Source of the DNA: Demequina zhanjiangensis
Lineage (GTDB): Bacteria; Actinomycetota; Actinomycetes; Actinomycetales; Demequinaceae
Assembly (NCBI RefSeq): GCF_030418315.1
Contig: NZ_JAUHPV010000011.1
Coordinates: forward strand, 1-64,000
Direction of reading: 5' to 3'
Length of the DNA stretch: 64,000 nucleotides
The position numbers and the translations under genes are program-made. The notes below the pieces were generated by a model that was given only the letters and a program-made list of their open reading frames with translations, had not been told where the DNA came from and ran no database searches. Shown one piece after another: positions 43,866-54,197 of the stretch; position 1 is the stretch's first letter, and each line of letters starts with the position of its first letter.

Positions 43866-44543
43866 TCACCGTCCGCCGGGCCAGAGCGAACCCTCCGGCT
43901 CGTTGGGGCTCTCCGCCTGGCGCGCCACGTCCGCGCTGTCGGCATCGGACTCGGAGGCCGGCGGCGGCGCGTCGTCCGCATCGTCGTCGAGGCCCGTCAC
44001 CCAGTCGCCTGCGACCGTCAGCCGGATGTCCAGGCGCTCGCATGCCTCGACGAGCGGCTCGAGCGAGAGGGTCGTGGAATCCAGAGGCATCGAGAACTCG
44101 AGCACCTCTCCCCCGCTGTGCCAGCGGTGGAACCGCATGGGGTAGATGCTCTGCGGCCTCGAGTCGGCGTCGAGCTCGAGGAGCCCACCGGCGGGCACCT
44201 CAAGGCGCCAGGTGGATCCGACGAGCCGCGCTCGCGAGGTGGACGACGGCGTCAGGGACAGCACGAGGACCTCGGGAAGCCGATCGAGCTCGACCGGTCC
44301 GGGCTCAGGACGGTCGAAGCGCTTCGCCACGAACACGCCGATCCAGACAGCGGCGATCAAACCGGCGAGGCTCCCGCCGACCACGAACATCTCGGAGGTC
44401 TGCATCGGCCCGTCTGTGAACACGGTGAAGAGACCATAGGCGGGCAGGACCGCCACCAGCAGGAACAGCACCAGGCCCGCGAGCATGGCCATGGGGCGCA
44501 TGCTGCCGCCGTGGTGCAGGATCGTCGCGCGCGACGAGGCCAT
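43866..44543 (-). CDS. Two-span membrane protein of unknown function
   Basis: A 225-aa protein with two hydrophobic segments at about residues 18-38 (MAMLAGLVLFLLVAVLPAYG) and 48-70, then a soluble beta-rich domain and an acidic Asp/Ser/Glu tail. No known motif. ATG 44543 has AAGGA eight bases upstream. It lies 20 bases upstream of ppx in the same direction, so the two may be co-transcribed. A TAGAAT -10 on the minus strand is at 44687-44692. Confidence 0.65.
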   Translation of the reverse strand: MASSRATILHHGGSMRPMAMLAGLVLFLLVAVLPAYGLFTVFTDGPMQTSEMFVVGGSLAGLIAAVWIGVFVAKRFDRPEPGPVELDRLPEVLVLSLTPSSTSRARLVGSTWRLEVPAGGLLELDADSRPQSIYPMRFHRWHSGGEVLEFSMPLDSTTLSLEPLVEACERLDIRLTVAGDWVTGLDDDADDAPPPASESDADSADVARQAESPNEPEGSLWPGGR

Positions 44544-44716
44544 CACACCATCCTTCGTATCCGGGTCGACGCGGGGGTGCGTCGGTGGAATGGACGTGCT
44601 CTGCACCGGGGGAGGCACAGAGCGTCATTGCTCAGGTCTCCCACGTTAGTCCGGCAGCGCCGACGAGGAAACCCCTTGGGGAAACCATTCTAATCGACAC
44701 TCTCAGGACTGAGAAC

Positions 44717-45223
44717 CTACGCCTCCAGCGGCGCGCACGTGCAACGGTCAGGACGCCACGACCCAGAGATGAGCTCCAGCGCCTCGTCTCCGAGCGGGTT
44801 CACGCCCGGGCCCGCCGCGAGAGCGTGCGCGACCAGCACATGCAGGCACTTCACCCGATCAGGCATGCCGCCCGCCGAGATCCCATCGATCTCGGGGACG
44901 TCTCCGAGCTCCGCACGCTCCGCAAGGTAGCGCTCATGCGCCGCACGGTACGCCGCAGCGAGCTCCTGGTCCTCCGCGAGACGCTCCTGCATCTCCTTCA
45001 TCGTCCCGATGGCCTCAAGCGTGGAGACCGCCCCCACGGCGTCGGGGTGGGTCAGGTAGTAGAGCGTGGGGAACGGCGTGCCGTCGTCAAGGCGCGGCTT
45101 CGTCTTCACGACGACAGGGTTGCCGCACACGCAGCGCGCGGCGACGCCGATCACGGCTCGAGGCTGCCTCCCCAGCTGGGATCGCAGCACTGCCATGTCC
45201 TTGTCGTCGACCTCGGTTCTCAC
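44717..45223 (-). CDS. DUF501 family protein
   Basis: A 168-aa actinobacterial protein (Rv1025 type). Characteristic sequence: VCGNPVVVKTKPRLDDGTPFPTLYYLTHP. C-terminal VKCLHVLVAHALAAGPGVNPLGDEAL is also conserved, with cysteines (CVCGN, KCLH, RCTC) that could bind metal. It starts at GTG 45223, overlapping the ftsB stop. Always found with ftsB/divIC and ppx in actinobacteria, so a link to cell division or the envelope is possible. Function unknown. Confidence 0.88.
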   Translation of the reverse strand: MRTEVDDKDMAVLRSQLGRQPRAVIGVAARCVCGNPVVVKTKPRLDDGTPFPTLYYLTHPDAVGAVSTLEAIGTMKEMQERLAEDQELAAAYRAAHERYLAERAELGDVPEIDGISAGGMPDRVKCLHVLVAHALAAGPGVNPLGDEALELISGSWRPDRCTCAPLEA

Positions 45224-46023
45224 CCGCCCAAGTCTACGGTGGTGAGAGGGTCATCGGCCTCCTCGCCGTCGACCTCCTCGCCTTCGGTCTCCGAGCCGTT
45301 CTGCTCAGACTCAGCCTCGGAGCCACCGGCGGAACCCGAGCGATCCACCGCGTCGTCCACGGCCCCCGCCTCGACGACCGACCCCCACAGGTCATCGAAC
45401 CACGCCGTGTCCTCCTGATTCTCAGGAAGCCGCGCCGCCGCGGGCGAACCGTCCGCGTGCTGCTCCACCGAGTCCGGATCGATGACCTTGTAGGCGACCT
45501 CGCCGGGATACACGTACTGGAGGCGCTCGCGGGCCTGAGCGATCACATATGCGTCGTCGCTCCAGCGATCCACATCGGCCTGAAGCGAGTCGACCTCAGC
45601 CTGCGCAGCGTCCCTCTCGGACTGAAGCTCCGACAGCGTCGCCTGCTGGCTCATGTAGACGCGCAGGCTCGGCACCACCACCGCGATCGAGAGCGCGACG
45701 ATCACCACCACGACTCCGGCGCGCCAGGTGAACATCCCCGCGAGCGACCCCTTCCGGCTCGTCGGCTCGATGCGACGGGAGCCGTTCCCCGCACTCGAGG
45801 CGGTAGGACCGCCCGGTCGGGTTGACGCAGTGCGCGGCGCCTTCCGAGAAGGCGCCGCGGATCCCCGCGCGGGTGTGGACCGTGGCTTGCTCGCAGCGGC
45901 AGGCCGGCCCGCCGTCGTCCGCGCGGTCCCAGAGCGAGGAGCCGCCGTGCGCCCCCCGGACGCGCGCGACGCTCCGGCACGGGGGCCGGATCGGGGCGCG
46001 CCAGGACGGCTCGGGGCACTCAT
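45220..46023 (-). CDS. FtsB/DivIC-like septum formation initiator
   Basis: A bitopic divisome protein, 267 aa. Residues 1-96 are a Pro/Arg/Ser/Ala-rich basic region, residues 101-120 the membrane span (RAGVVVVIVALSIAVVVPSL), and about 125-165 a coiled coil (ATLSELQSERDAAQAEVDSL). The conserved ARERLQYVYPGEVAYKVID follows, and the last 80 residues are very acidic. Both flanks are much longer than in E. coli FtsB (103 aa). The start at 46023 was chosen over an upstream reading. Partner DUF501 overlaps it. Confidence 0.88.
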   Translation of the reverse strand: MSAPSRPGAPRSGPRAGASRASGGRTAAPRSGTARTTAGRPAAASKPRSTPARGSAAPSRKAPRTASTRPGGPTASSAGNGSRRIEPTSRKGSLAGMFTWRAGVVVVIVALSIAVVVPSLRVYMSQQATLSELQSERDAAQAEVDSLQADVDRWSDDAYVIAQARERLQYVYPGEVAYKVIDPDSVEQHADGSPAAARLPENQEDTAWFDDLWGSVVEAGAVDDAVDRSGSAGGSEAESEQNGSETEGEEVDGEEADDPLTTVDLGG

Positions 46024-46096
46024 GCGCCCATTGTCACCGGTAGATGCCCATGCTCCCGACTCCAAGGACCGCGCGTCGCGCGATTCGCCATGGCTG

Positions 46097-46636
46097 TCAG
46101 CCGAGCATCCGCCGCTCGAGCACGCACTCCGAGGCGACGCCGTCGACCTCGAGATACAGGTGCCCCTCCGTCACCGACACGGAGAGCGCGCTGCGTCGCT
46201 CGAGGCGTGCCGCCGCGGCCTCGATGAAGCCCGGGTCGAACGAGGTCAGCGTGATCTGCTCGCGCTGATGGATCCGCTTGCCTTCCCACCCTGACAGCAC
46301 CTTCTGAGGGTCGCGGTGCGTGTAGACCGCGGTCCGGTCGGCGAGCCGGCTGCCCCGATGCAGTCGCTCCGCCTCGGGCGCGCCGATCTCGATCCACACG
46401 GTGATGCGACCCGTGAGGTCGCGCACCATGACCGCCGGCTCCTCGGTCCCGGAGATGCCCTGACCGAAGTCGATGCCCTCCTCGAACTCCAGGCAGTAGG
46501 CGAGCACCCGGGTGAGCATGAACGGCGCGGTCTCCGACGGATGCCGCGCCACACGCAGCGACAGCGACTCGTAGACCCCGCGGTCCACGTCCGCGAGCTC
46601 GATCTCGAATGTGTGGACCGTCGCACCTGCTGCCAT
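46097..46636 (-). CDS. YaeQ family protein
   Basis: A 179-aa protein of the YaeQ family (PD-(D/E)XK-like fold). Motifs: ATVHTFEIELADVDRGVYES, RHPSETAPFMLTRVLAYCL, WIEIGAPEAERLHRGS and the tail LYLEVDGV. The Glu/Glu-x-Gly core of the nuclease fold is visible, but nuclease activity is not established for YaeQ. The ATG at 46636 gives the family's N-terminus. It sits between eno and ftsB, where M. tuberculosis has nothing. Confidence 0.88.
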   Translation of the reverse strand: MAAGATVHTFEIELADVDRGVYESLSLRVARHPSETAPFMLTRVLAYCLEFEEGIDFGQGISGTEEPAVMVRDLTGRITVWIEIGAPEAERLHRGSRLADRTAVYTHRDPQKVLSGWEGKRIHQREQITLTSFDPGFIEAAAARLERRSALSVSVTEGHLYLEVDGVASECVLERRMLG

Positions 46637-46810
46637 GGCGGACAGCCTAGGGCCCGAGCGGGTCGACCCTCGGCCCCATCGGCCCTGGTCGGCCGCCCCC
46701 CGGTCGTCACCGCGCCCGCCGTGCTGCCCGGTGCCCCGCCCCGCGCGCCGCCGTCGGCCCATCACACCTCGCCGTCGGCGCGCCCCAGACACTGTGAACC
46801 AATCCGCGCG

Positions 46811-46830
46811 CCGACACGCCAGCGTGTCGG
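46811..46830. repeat. Perfect 9-bp palindrome
   Basis: CCGACACGC-CA-GCGTGTCGG, about 175 bases upstream of the yaeQ start and 225 bases after the eno stop. It could be a yaeQ operator or a terminator. A further GTGTCG motif recurs three times in the next 40 bases. Confidence 0.45.
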
Positions 46831-47007
46831 CGGTCGCCACGGCGTGTCGCCGGGGTGTCGCGCGCCACGTTGGTGCGAACTGTCCGCGCGAGGGTGAAAG
46901 TCCCCGCAGCGCGCGGCTCGGCAGCCGGAAGCGGGGAGGTCGGGCGGCACGAGCCCGCGCTGCGCGGAGCATGTCCGCGACTTCGCCACAGCGCCCCAGA
47001 TACGCGA

Positions 47008-47041
47008 ACGGCGGGTGCGCCCCGAAGGGCACACCCGCCGT
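47008..47041 (-). terminator. eno terminator
   Basis: ACGGCGGGTG-C-GCCC and GGGC-A-CACCCGCCGT form a 15-position stem with one mismatch and a CGAA loop, 16 bases after the eno stop on the minus strand. Confidence 0.75.
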
Positions 47042-47056
47042 CGTGGCTAGGAACGC

Positions 47057-48397
<1,341 letters not shown>

Positions 48398-48438
48398 CTA
48401 GCGACGGACCGGGGATCGCTCCCGCGGTCCTAGGTCCT

Positions 48439-48456
48439 ACCGGATGAACGTCCGGT
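48439..48456 (-). terminator. Weak hairpin after mazG
   Basis: ACCGGA-TGAACG-TCCGGT, a perfect 6-bp stem, lies 16 bases after the mazG stop and before the eno promoter region. Confidence 0.35.
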
Positions 48457-48471
48457 GACGCTTCACCTGAC

Positions 48472-49107
48472 CTATGGTTCCATCCTGCGCGCACCTGCGC
48501 GTTCTGTCTCGCGGGCGGTGGTCTCGTAGGCGCGGACGGCGTCGCGCAGGGCGGCCTCCGCGTCGATCCCCTGCTCCGCGGCTTCGGCGACAAGAGCGAG
48601 CAGCCGCGACCCGACGTCCGAGCCTTGGGGCATGGGCACGTCGAGCTCCGAGCGCTCGGCGCGGGACAGGATCTTCTGCGCGCGCTGCAGCGCGGGGAGC
48701 GCGACGGGTACGCCGTCCATGACCGACTCGCGGTTCATGGTCTGCGACTTGATCTCCTGCCAGTTCGCGATGACCTGGTCTGCGTCGTCGGCCTCGACGT
48801 CGGCGAACACGTGGGGGTGGCGGACGATGAGCTTGTCGACGAGGCCGCGCGCGACATCCTCGATGTCGAACGGGTCGTCGGGGTGCTCCTGCGCGATGCG
48901 CGCGTGGAACACGACCTGGAGAAGGAGGTCGCCCAGCTCGGAGCGCATCTCCTCACGGTCGCCGGCCTCGACGGACTCGGCGAGCTCGAATGCCTCCTCG
49001 ATCGCGTACGGCGCGAGGCTCGCATGGGTCTGCTCCCGGTCCCAGGGGCATCCTCCGTCTGAGCGGAGGGTGTCCATCACCTCAAGGAGGCGGGTCAGCT
49101 CGCTCAC
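48472..49107 (-). CDS. mazG: Nucleoside triphosphate pyrophosphohydrolase MazG
   Basis: Hydrolyses aberrant or excess NTPs to NMPs; 211 aa. The MazG core is intact: CPWDREQTHASLAPYAIEEAFELAE (parts CPWDREQTH, IEEAFELAE), MRSELGDLLLQVVFHARIA with the metal-binding E-x-x-D pattern, and VIANWQEIKSQ. The C-terminal half is short compared with two-domain E. coli MazG. Start at GTG 49107 with AAGGGA upstream; an ATG 27 bases later is the alternative. Downstream of the lipoprotein gene in the mfd unit. Confidence 0.92.
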   Translation of the reverse strand: MSELTRLLEVMDTLRSDGGCPWDREQTHASLAPYAIEEAFELAESVEAGDREEMRSELGDLLLQVVFHARIAQEHPDDPFDIEDVARGLVDKLIVRHPHVFADVEADDADQVIANWQEIKSQTMNRESVMDGVPVALPALQRAQKILSRAERSELDVPMPQGSDVGSRLLALVAEAAEQGIDAEAALRDAVRAYETTARETERAGARRMEP

Positions 49108-49114
49108 GGATCCC

Positions 49115-49801
49115 TTACTCGGTCGCGTCGGTCGAGGGCTCGGGTGTCGCGTCGGTGCCGCCCGGGGCGACCGGCTCCGGCGAGCCGAACCAGTCGGGTG
49201 CGCTCGCGGCGTCCGCGTAGCCGGTGATGGCGACGAACACGACGTAGACGGTCTCGCCGATCGTGCCGACGTTGTCGGAGGCTGAGCTTGCGGCCTGCGA
49301 CAGGGAGTCGAAGAACGCTGCTGCGGTGAAGTCACCGAAGCGCGGGGAGGACACGGAGTCGGCCTCGAGCTCGTTCGCCATGTCGCTGAGGAAGGCGCTG
49401 CCCTCCTCGGACGTGGCGAGGAAGCCGATCGCCTTGGCGGTGTGCGTGACCTCGATCGCCTCAGGGCTCGTGTCGGCATCCGGGTAGCCGATGACCTCGG
49501 CCCACGCCTCGATGTCGGCGGCGATCTCGTCGTCGCTCCACGCCATGCCCAGGTCCGCGGCCTCGTCGATCGCGGCGTCGTGGAACAGCGCGAGGGTCAG
49601 CGCCCAGTCAGCGTTGTCGAGGATGCCGATGTCGAGCAGCCCTTCGCTGTACGACTGGACCTCCTCGAGGGTGACCGTGACGCCTGCGCCCTCGGCTGCG
49701 ACACCTGGGTCGCCCTGGCCAGGGACGGCGCATCCTGCCAGCGTGGACGCGGCGAGGACTGCGGTGGCGGCGAGGGACACGCGGCGCTTATCCGAGAACA
49801 T
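49115..49801 (-). CDS. Lipoprotein of unknown function (SurA-N-like)
   Basis: A 228-aa exported lipoprotein with signal peptide RRVSLAATAVLAASTLAGC (lipobox LAGC, Cys near residue 24). The mature part contains VTVTLEEVQSYSEGL, reminiscent of the SurA N-terminal chaperone domain, but no PPIase domain follows. The C-terminus is a Pro/Thr/Glu-rich tail. ATG 49801 is preferred (AGGA at good spacing) over ATG 49810, which abuts the mfd stop. It lies between mfd and mazG; function unknown. Confidence 0.7.
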   Translation of the reverse strand: MFSDKRRVSLAATAVLAASTLAGCAVPGQGDPGVAAEGAGVTVTLEEVQSYSEGLLDIGILDNADWALTLALFHDAAIDEAADLGMAWSDDEIAADIEAWAEVIGYPDADTSPEAIEVTHTAKAIGFLATSEEGSAFLSDMANELEADSVSSPRFGDFTAAAFFDSLSQAASSASDNVGTIGETVYVVFVAITGYADAASAPDWFGSPEPVAPGGTDATPEPSTDATE

Positions 49802-49811
49802 GAGCCTCATC

Positions 49812-52800
49812 CTAACCGCGTGCGGCAGGCGCGCCGACAGGCTGCAGCGCCTTCACCAGCTCGTGCACCCATTCGAGCATCGGGAGGCCCTCGATGGGCT
49901 TCCCGCCGAGGCGTGCGGTCATGGGTGCGGGGACCAGGATCTGGCGGACGGCGGGCTTGATCATGGTGCCGGGGTACAGGCGCGTGAGGCGCATGGACGC
50001 GGAGTCGGGAAGCTCGACGGGCGAGACGCGGATGAACTTGCCCTGGCTGACGACGTCGGTGATGCCGTGCTCGCGCAGCACGAGCCTGAGGCGTGCGACG
50101 GCGAAGAGGTTCTGCACGGGCTCGGGCAGGGTGCCGTAGCGGTCGTCGAGCTCCTCCTCGATCTCGGCGAGCGTGGCCTCGTCGGAGGCGTCCGCGATCT
50201 TGCGGTACGCCTCCAGGCGCAGCCGCTCGTGCTCGATGTACTTCGTGGGGATGTGCGCGTCGATGGGGAGCTCGATCGTCATCGGCTCCTTCTCCTCGGC
50301 CTCGCCGCGGAATCCTGCGACGGCCTCTCCGACCATGCGGATGTAGAGGTCGAAGCCGACGCCCTCGATGTGGCCCGACTGCTCGCCGCCGAGCAGGTTG
50401 CCGGCGCCGCGGATCTCGAGGTCCTTGAGGGCGACTGCCATGCCGGAGCCGAGGTCGGTGTTGGCGGCGATGGTCTGGAGCCGATCATGCGCGGTCTCGG
50501 TGAGAGCCTTCGACGGCGGGTACAGGAAGTAGGCGTACGCCCTCTCGCGCGCGCGCCCCACGCGGCCGCGGAGCTGGTGCAGCTGGGACAGGCCGAACGC
50601 GTCGGCCCGTTCGACGATGAGGGTGTTGGCGTTGGAGATGTCCAGGCCGGTCTCGACGATCGTGGTGCAGACGAGCACGTCGTACTTCTTGTCGTAGTAG
50701 TCGACGATGACCTGCTCGAGCTGCTTCTCGCTCATCTGGCCGTGGGCGACGGCGATGCGCGCCTCGGGCACGAGCTCGCCGAGCTTGCGGGCGGCGGAGT
50801 TGATGGTCTTCACGGAGTTGTGGATGTAGAAGACCTGGCCGTCGCGCAGCAGCTCGCGCCGGATCGCGGCGGTCACCTGGGCGTCCTCGTGTGGGCCAAC
50901 GTAGGTGAGGATCGGGTGGCGCTCCTCGGGCGGGGTGGCGAGCGTGGACATCTCGCGGATGCCGGTGACGGCCATCTCGAGGGTGCGCGGGATGGGGGTC
51001 GCGGACATGGCGAGCACGTCCACGTCGGTGCGCATCGCCTTGAGGGTCTCCTTGTGCTCGACTCCGAAGCGCTGCTCCTCGTCGATGATCAGCAGTCCCA
51101 GGTCCTTGAAGCGCACGCGCCCGGTGATGAGGCGGTGGGTGCCGATGACCATGTCGATCGTGCCCTCGGCGAGCGCGTCGAGGATCTCCTTGGCCTCCTT
51201 GTCGGTCTGGAAGCGCGACAGCGCGGCGACCTTCACGGGGAACTGGGCGAACCGCTCGGTGAAGGTGTCGAGGTGCTGCTTGACGAGCAGGGTCGTGGGG
51301 CACAGCAGCGCCACCTGGGCGCCGTCCTGGATGGCCTTGAAGGCGGCGCGGACGGCCACCTCGGTCTTGCCGAAGCCGACGTCTCCGCACACCAGACGGT
51401 CCATGGGCACGGAGCGCTCCATGTCGCCCTTGACCTCGTCGATGGTGGTGAGCTGGTCGGGGGTCTCGACGTACGGGAACGATTCCTCGAGCTCGCGCTG
51501 CCACGGGGTGTCCTGCGCGTACTCGCGGCCGGTGGACGCCATGCGCGCGCTGTAGAGGCGGATCAGCTCGGCTGCGATCTCCTTGACCGCCTTGCGCGCG
51601 CGGCCCTTCGTCTTCTGCCAGTCGGCGCCGCCCATCTTGTTGACCGACGGAGCCTCGCCGCCCACGTACTTGGTGACCTGGTCCAGCTGGTCTGTGGGCA
51701 CGGACAGGCGGTCGCCGGGGCCGCCCTTCTTGGAGGGCGCGTACTCGATGACCAGGTACTCGCGCTCGACGCCGCGGACGGTGCGCTTGGCGAGCTCGAC
51801 GAACTTGCCGACGCCGTGGGCCTCGTGCACGACGAAGTCGCCGGGTCGGAGCTGGAGGGGGTCCACCTGGGCGCGCCGGCGGCTGGGCACCTTCACCTTG
51901 GGGCCGGCGGCGGTCGCGGCGCGGCCTGTCAGGTCGGACTCGTGGAGCAGGACGAAGCGCGACTCGGCCACCTCGTAGCCGCGGCCGGTGATGCCTGGCA
52001 CCACCGCGACGACGCCGTCGGCCGCGTCGGCGAGGGACGGGACGACGCGGGCGGGCACGTCGGCGTCGCCGAGCTGCTCGGCGATGCGGTGTGCGGAACC
52101 GGTCGACGCGGCGGCGAGGACGACCTTCCAGCCGTCGGTCACGCGGGTGCGCAGCCAGGAGAGGCCCTCACCGAGGCGTCCGCGGAACTCCTCCGCGGGA
52201 GCGATGCCGGTCTCGACGGCGCCGTGCGAGCCGAACGGCCCGAGCGTCGTCCACGCGAGACCGCGGGACTCGATGCCCTCCTCGAGCTCGGCGAGACCCA
52301 GGAAGACCGCGTCGGCCTCGACGGGTGCCTCGGCACCGGCGCTCGCCGACACCCATGCGGCAGCCAGGAACTCCTGCGCCGTCCGCTGCAGGTCCTCCGC
52401 ACGGCGGGCCAGGCGCTCAGGTTCGACGGCGAGCACGCGGGTGCCGCGCGGGAGCACGGCGGTGAGCGGCTCGAGCTCGTCGAGCAGGACAGGGATGAGG
52501 GACTCCATGCCCTCGACCGCGTGACCGTCAGCGAGGCGGGTGAGCATGTCCGCGGCGGCCGGGTACTCGTCCACGAGCGAGGCGGCGCGGGCCTTCACCG
52601 CGGGTGTGAGCAGCAGCTCGCGGCACGGCGGCGCCCACAGCAGCGGGACGTCCTCGAGCGAGCGCTGATCGGCCACGGAGAACGACCGGAGCGAGTCGAT
52701 CTCGTCGCCGAAGAACTCGATGCGGACCGGGTGGGGGTCGGTGGGCGCGAACACATCGACGATGCCGCCGCGCACCGCGAACTCGCCGCGTCGCTCGACC

Positions 52801-53333
52801 ATGTCGACGCGCGTGTAGGCGGCGGCCGAGAGCGATTCGACGAGGTCGGTGAGGTCGATCCTGTCGCCCACGTGCACACGCACGGGGGTCAGGTCCGCGA
52901 GGTGCGGCACGAGCGGCTGCAGGACCGCACGCAGCGGGGCGACCACCACGTCGAGGCGCGGCAGCCCGGTCTCCGAGGCGACCTCCTCCGGGTGCACGAG
53001 CCTGCGCAGGGTCGCGAGGCGTCGCGCGACGGTGTCGGAGCGCGGGCTCAAGCGCTCGTGAGGGAGGGTCTCCCAGCTGGGGAACAGGCCGATCGTCGCG
53101 GGGTCGAGGTAGGCGCCGAGCGCGAGCGCGAGCTGCTCCGCGTCTCCCCCGGTCGCGGTGACGACCACGACGGGACCGGCGTCGGCGTCGTCCGTGACCG
53201 CACTGGCCACCAGAGCGGGAGCCGCCGCACCGGGGCCGAGCAGGTGCCCGCTCGACGACAGATCGAAGGCGGGCAGCGACGCGAGGGCGTCCGCGAGCGC
53301 GGGTGCAGACGGGGCTGCGGTCTGAGACGACAA
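49812..53333 (-). CDS. mfd: Transcription-repair coupling factor
   Basis: An ATP-driven translocase that removes stalled RNA polymerase and recruits UvrA; about 1173 aa. The N-terminal UvrB-like module includes ATIGLFPSWETLPHERLSP. The RNA-polymerase-interacting domain includes LQLRPGDFVVHEAHGVGKFVEL. The helicase has Walker A GDVGFGKTEVAVRAA, DEEQ box IIDEEQRFGVEHKE and HQLRGRVGRARERAYAYFLYP. The C-terminal TRG/D7 part ends near residue 1150. The likely start is TTG 53333 with GGAGG four bases upstream; an ATG at 53387 or 53408 would add an unlikely leader. Confidence 0.93.
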   Translation of the reverse strand: MSSQTAAPSAPALADALASLPAFDLSSSGHLLGPGAAAPALVASAVTDDADAGPVVVVTATGGDAEQLALALGAYLDPATIGLFPSWETLPHERLSPRSDTVARRLATLRRLVHPEEVASETGLPRLDVVVAPLRAVLQPLVPHLADLTPVRVHVGDRIDLTDLVESLSAAAYTRVDMVERRGEFAVRGGIVDVFAPTDPHPVRIEFFGDEIDSLRSFSVADQRSLEDVPLLWAPPCRELLLTPAVKARAASLVDEYPAAADMLTRLADGHAVEGMESLIPVLLDELEPLTAVLPRGTRVLAVEPERLARRAEDLQRTAQEFLAAAWVSASAGAEAPVEADAVFLGLAELEEGIESRGLAWTTLGPFGSHGAVETGIAPAEEFRGRLGEGLSWLRTRVTDGWKVVLAAASTGSAHRIAEQLGDADVPARVVPSLADAADGVVAVVPGITGRGYEVAESRFVLLHESDLTGRAATAAGPKVKVPSRRRAQVDPLQLRPGDFVVHEAHGVGKFVELAKRTVRGVEREYLVIEYAPSKKGGPGDRLSVPTDQLDQVTKYVGGEAPSVNKMGGADWQKTKGRARKAVKEIAAELIRLYSARMASTGREYAQDTPWQRELEESFPYVETPDQLTTIDEVKGDMERSVPMDRLVCGDVGFGKTEVAVRAAFKAIQDGAQVALLCPTTLLVKQHLDTFTERFAQFPVKVAALSRFQTDKEAKEILDALAEGTIDMVIGTHRLITGRVRFKDLGLLIIDEEQRFGVEHKETLKAMRTDVDVLAMSATPIPRTLEMAVTGIREMSTLATPPEERHPILTYVGPHEDAQVTAAIRRELLRDGQVFYIHNSVKTINSAARKLGELVPEARIAVAHGQMSEKQLEQVIVDYYDKKYDVLVCTTIVETGLDISNANTLIVERADAFGLSQLHQLRGRVGRARERAYAYFLYPPSKALTETAHDRLQTIAANTDLGSGMAVALKDLEIRGAGNLLGGEQSGHIEGVGFDLYIRMVGEAVAGFRGEAEEKEPMTIELPIDAHIPTKYIEHERLRLEAYRKIADASDEATLAEIEEELDDRYGTLPEPVQNLFAVARLRLVLREHGITDVVSQGKFIRVSPVELPDSASMRLTRLYPGTMIKPAVRQILVPAPMTARLGGKPIEGLPMLEWVHELVKALQPVGAPAARG

Positions 53334-53483
53334 GGGTCCTCCAGGGCACGACGAAGCGCCGGAAAAGATCTCCGGTCGCCCTCCCATCGTAGGCGCGACC
53401 CCCGACACGGGATGCCGCCGGTGGAGAGCGCCAGCGGCGGGCGAGAGCCACGGCCGACGCGGTGGGGCCGCAGCCGGGAGGGT

Positions 53484-54197
53484 CTAGACGGTCGTCGCCT
53501 GCGCGGCGGCCTCCCGTGCGAGCAGCTTGAGCACCGCGGCGGCAGAACGCTCCGCGGCGTCGTCCAGATGCTCGTCGAACTCGACGCCACCGTCGCCCTG
53601 GCACATGTCCGACACGCATCGCAGGGAGAGGAACGGCACCTCGCTCATGGTGCACACCTGGCTGACCGCCGCGGACTCCATGTCGGTCGCGATCACCTTG
53701 GGGAAGCGCTCGCGGATCAGGTCGACGGTCTCCGCGACGGCGAACGCGTTCGCGGACGCCAGGTAGCCCTTCTTCGCGCCGAGCTCCACGGCCATGTCGA
53801 CGAGCCGCTCGTCGGACTCGTGGAACTCGTGGTGGCCCGGCACCTGGCCGTAGGCGTAGCCGATCGACGTGGAGTCGGCCGACCAGTCCAGGCAGCAGCA
53901 CGGGACCACGAGGTCGCCGACGGTGACGTGCCCGGGGATGCCGCCGCAGGAGCCGGCGGAGACGATCAGGGTGGGCGTCACGTCGGCGATCACGCCGTGC
54001 GCGACGAGCGTGGCGGCGCGGGCCGCGGCGACCATGCCGATGCCGGTGACGACGAGCAGGTAGCTCGCCTCTCCGCGCTGCACGAGATACGACTCGGGAG
54101 CCTCCGACACCTTCTCGGACGAGTCGGACAGCTTCAGGAACCCCTGTGCCTCCTCCGACATCGCCACGAGGACGGCCGGGATCGCACGGGTCGTCAC
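53484..54197 (-). CDS. mtnN: MTA/SAH nucleosidase (Pfs)
   Basis: Hydrolyses S-adenosylhomocysteine to adenine and S-ribosylhomocysteine, and MTA to methylthioribose; 237 aa. The catalytic residues are recognisable: Glu in VAMSEEAQ (residue 15 or 16), the substrate Glu in [11 protein letters not shown] and the proton donor Asp in RCVSDMCQG. The GTG start at 54197 overlaps the luxS stop (GTGA). Its product is the LuxS substrate, so the gene order follows the pathway. The sequence CCCLDW in the middle is an unusual triple-Cys stretch. Confidence 0.9.
   Translation of the reverse strand: MTTRAIPAVLVAMSEEAQGFLKLSDSSEKVSEAPESYLVQRGEASYLLVVTGIGMVAAARAATLVAHGVIADVTPTLIVSAGSCGGIPGHVTVGDLVVPCCCLDWSADSTSIGYAYGQVPGHHEFHESDERLVDMAVELGAKKGYLASANAFAVAETVDLIRERFPKVIATDMESAAVSQVCTMSEVPFLSLRCVSDMCQGDGGVEFDEHLDDAAERSAAAVLKLLAREAAAQATTV

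Larger units (their letters stand above)
46637..47056. other. Gene-free gap between yaeQ and eno
   Basis: No convincing ORF in these 420 bases; long open frames are GC artefacts with arginine-rich translations. It holds a palindrome at 46811-46830, imperfect repeats around it (CAATCCGCGCG and CTGTCCGCGCG) and the eno terminator at 47008-47041. Confidence 0.6.

Noticed and set aside
44671-44685. CCCCTTGGGG palindrome as an operator
   Set aside because: Too short and GC-simple to support; it lies just downstream of a TAGAAT -10 but there is no second copy.
46762-47034. Open frame of about 90 aa on the minus strand in the yaeQ-eno gap
   Set aside because: Arginine/proline-rich shadow translation typical of GC-rich DNA, without a Shine-Dalgarno, -10 box or codon bias.
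52091-52465. Plus-strand frames opposite mfd (and the 1636-aa frame from 49491)
   Set aside because: Antisense frames with extreme Arg/Glu/Leu content, lacking any domain motif, opposite a well conserved gene.
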